A stretch of 8,396 nucleotides of DNA from Phycisphaerales bacterium (GTDB taxonomy: Bacteria > Planctomycetota > Phycisphaerae > Phycisphaerales > SM1A02). This document shows, piece by piece, positions 7,378 to 8,396 of the stretch (position 1 is the stretch's first letter; every line of letters starts with the position of its first letter). The notes under the pieces are model-generated. The model saw only the letters and a list, made by a program, of their open reading frames with translations, was not told the DNA's origin and made no database searches. Position numbers and translations under genes: made by a program. Location: contig JAKVBR010000067.1 in assembly GCA_022447165.1 (NCBI GenBank), forward strand, positions 1 through 8,396, in the 5' to 3' direction.

Positions 7378-7404
7378 CAGAATGAAAAGTCGAATCAGAG
7401 TGGC

Positions 7405-7410
7405 TATACT
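7405..7410 (+). promoter_or_regulatory. Candidate -10 element of the four-module Cys protein gene
   Basis: TATACT (5 of 6 to TATAAT) lies 32 bases before the preferred ATG in the 77-bp divergent gap. A start about 7 bases further on would leave a leader of roughly 25 bases containing the Shine-Dalgarno site. The -35 region is poor, so support is limited. Confidence 0.35.
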
Positions 7411-7428
7411 CGGTCGTTTGTCGAAAGT

Positions 7429-7434
7429 AAGGAG
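7429..7434 (+). promoter_or_regulatory. Ribosome binding site (AAGGAG) deciding the start of the Cys-module gene
   Basis: AAGGAG is the strongest Shine-Dalgarno site seen in the window. It ends 8 bases before the ATG at 7443 but only 2 bases before the in-frame ATG at 7437. Normal spacing therefore favours 7443 as the start. Confidence 0.7.
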
Positions 7435-7442
7435 CGATGACA

Positions 7443-8252
7443 ATGAATCTAACCATCCCAACAGCAGTACTCAGCCTGTGTGCAGTAGCACTGTCTCAAA
7501 AGCCCGTCAATGAGATTTGCCCATTTACTGGGAACCCTGTGAATCCTGAGGTCACGCTCAATGTCGGCAAGGACATCGTCGCATTTTGCTGTTCAGGTTG
7601 CAAAGGCGGCTTCGCTAACTGGAGCGCTGATAAGCAGCAGCAATACATCATGTTGCAGATAAACTCAAAGCCAAAGACGGTAGGCAAAGACAAGTATGAA
7701 ATGGGAATGCCTTATGCTCTAGATGTTTGCGCAGTATCTGGCGAAAAACTAAACTCAAAAGAAAAGCCGGTTACAAAGAAGTTTGACGGCAGAGAGTTTC
7801 GTTTTTGTAGTGATGCATGCGTAAAACTTTTTGAAGAAGACCAGGAGGGATACATCGAAAAAGTTGACGCTTTAATGATCAAGGACCAACTCCCTTACTA
7901 TCCGATGACAACTTGTTTCATGATGGACGAACCTCTTGATGTCAATGGCGCATCCGTTGACTTTATCTTTGACAACCGGCTCGTTCGACTTTGCTGTAAT
8001 GATTGTAAAGACATGTTTTTGAAAAACCCTGGCAAGTATTTCAAGTACATCGAAAAAGAACTCATTAAACAACAAACAAAGAACTATCCCCTCACAACAT
8101 GTGCAGTTGCAGGTACGCCTCTTGATGGCATGGGCGGGCCTGACTGGATGATTGTTGGTTCAAGGGTTGTTGGATTGTGTTGTGCTGGTTGCAGGCCAAA
8201 AGTTGAAAGAGAGCCAGTCGATTATTTCAATAAGATTGACGCAAAAAAGTAA
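7443..8252 (+). CDS. Exported protein of four tandem YHS/TRASH-like Cys modules (putative metal-binding)
   Basis: Function is unknown; the sequence suggests a secreted or membrane-tethered metal binder. The 269-residue product opens with a hydrophobic segment (about residues 3-18, IPTAVLSLCAVALS) that could be a Sec signal peptide, although its n-region has no Lys or Arg. Four modules follow, each with a lone Cys, 22-25 intervening residues, then a Cys cluster: Cys26 with 49/50/53, Cys96 with 122/126, Cys158 with 184/185/188, and Cys220 with 246/247/250. Modules 1, 3 and 4 have CC-x2-C; module 2 has Ser at the second Cys (FCSDAC). Each cluster is preceded by a hydrophobic strand (such as DNRLVRLCC) and modules 2 and 3 end in an aromatic-rich helix (GYIEKVDAL, KYFKYIEKEL), as in YHS and TRASH domains. 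A second in-frame ATG at 7437 would add two residues. It is divergent from mutY and followed by a strong terminator, so it is probably monocistronic. Confidence 0.82.
   Translation: MNLTIPTAVLSLCAVALSQKPVNEICPFTGNPVNPEVTLNVGKDIVAFCCSGCKGGFANWSADKQQQYIMLQINSKPKTVGKDKYEMGMPYALDVCAVSGEKLNSKEKPVTKKFDGREFRFCSDACVKLFEEDQEGYIEKVDALMIKDQLPYYPMTTCFMMDEPLDVNGASVDFIFDNRLVRLCCNDCKDMFLKNPGKYFKYIEKELIKQQTKNYPLTTCAVAGTPLDGMGGPDWMIVGSRVVGLCCAGCRPKVEREPVDYFNKIDAKK
7518..8249 (+). repeat. Four tandem Cys-module repeats within the protein above
   Basis: The lead cysteine codons are at 7518, 7728, 7914 and 8100. The last three are exactly 186 bases (62 residues) apart, and the first is 210 bases (70 residues) from the second. 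Modules 3 and 4 share the phrases YPMTTC / YPLTTC and LCCNDC / LCCAGC. The DNA has diverged, so this is an old protein-level duplication rather than a recent DNA repeat. Confidence 0.75.
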
Positions 8253-8269
8253 ACAAACATTACTCAAAG

Positions 8270-8310
8270 TAAAAAGCCCCCTAGCAAATGCTAGGGGGCT
8301 ATTCTTTTTA
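8270..8310. terminator. Strong bidirectional intrinsic terminator
   Basis: AGCCCCCTAGCA (8275-8286) and TGCTAGGGGGCT (8289-8300) are perfect complements around AA, giving a GC-rich stem of about 11 bp once the tight loop is opened. On the plus strand it is followed by ATTCTTTTTA, and on the minus strand by TTTTTA just after the stem. It sits between two convergent genes, 22 bases past the stop of the Cys-module gene and 23 bases past the stop of the dockerin-like gene, and would serve both. Confidence 0.92.
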
Positions 8311-8323
8311 CATTAACTGGTGT

Positions 8324-8396
8324 TTAGCACTCGCCCCAAGCAGCCATAACTGCAAGAAGGTCTGTCACGTTGACGACACCATCATCATTTATATCT
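8324..8396 (-). CDS. C-terminal end of a dockerin/EF-hand-like tagged protein, 5' end outside window
   Basis: Only the last 23 codons are visible. On the minus strand they read DINDDGVVNVTDLL, then AVMAAWGEC and TAA. The D-x-N-x-D-G-x-V-x-x-x-D spacing is a calcium-binding EF-hand/dockerin type I loop, and the Trp-Gly-x-Cys end is one I associate with many large exported Phycisphaerae proteins. The main body and function lie beyond the right edge. The gene converges on the Cys-module gene and shares its terminator. Confidence 0.75.
   Translation of the reverse strand, partial: DINDDGVVNVTDLLAVMAAWGEC

Noticed and set aside
7366..7461. Longer MutY start at 7461 adding 32 residues
   Set aside because: The extension is unlike MutY N-termini, overlaps the start of the divergent gene, and the shorter form already has family-typical length.

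Overview
This window looks like a compact chromosomal segment from a planctomycete, most likely of the Phycisphaerae lineage. The clearest sign is the fragment at the right edge. Read on the minus strand, it ends a protein with an EF-hand/dockerin-like DxNxDGxVNxxDLL motif and a terminal WGEC, an ending I associate with many secreted Phycisphaerae proteins. Other signs agree: an acyl-CoA/ACP synthetase with planctomycete-like N-terminal phrasing, a futalosine-pathway mqnD gene, a Cys-rich YHS/TRASH-like exported protein, and few strong Shine-Dalgarno sites. Base composition appears moderate (roughly mid-40s % GC by eye) and uniform. I see no tRNA, rRNA, CRISPR array, insertion sequence or phage gene. 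The lineage call is inference from protein style, not from a marker gene.

Layout. On the plus strand, the window opens inside a cyclophilin-type peptidyl-prolyl isomerase (1-442), followed 5 bp later by a two-ACT-domain protein (448-921). These converge, with no spacer, on a minus-strand pair: an AMP-forming acyl-CoA/ACP synthetase (1788-3266) and mqnD (922-1791). That pair is joined by an ATGA stop/start overlap. A 42-bp divergent gap leads to a plus-strand pair: a TPR/SPOR-domain lipoprotein (3309-3992) and a PgpH-type membrane HD phosphodiesterase (4031-6337). pgpH converges on mutY (6334-7365, minus), with the two stop codons overlapping by 4 bp. A 77-bp divergent gap separates mutY from a plus-strand secreted protein of four tandem Cys modules (7443-8252). 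A strong bidirectional terminator (about 8270-8310) then separates it from the convergent dockerin-like gene end (8324-8396, partial).

How the genes relate. Most are housekeeping: proline isomerisation, amino-acid-sensing ACT domains, menaquinone biosynthesis, fatty-acid activation, cyclic-di-AMP breakdown and oxidative-DNA-damage repair. The pairs most likely to be co-transcribed are PPIase-ACT, synthetase-mqnD and SPOR lipoprotein-pgpH. Every gap is under 80 bp, so no long stretch lacks a gene.

Most worth following up: the four-module Cys protein (three modules at an exact 62-residue period, one module missing one cysteine of its CC pair), the coupling of an ANL ligase to mqnD, the SPOR-lipoprotein/c-di-AMP phosphodiesterase pairing, and the dockerin-like C-terminal tag. 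I found no convincing evidence for a wholly new defence or mobile system here.
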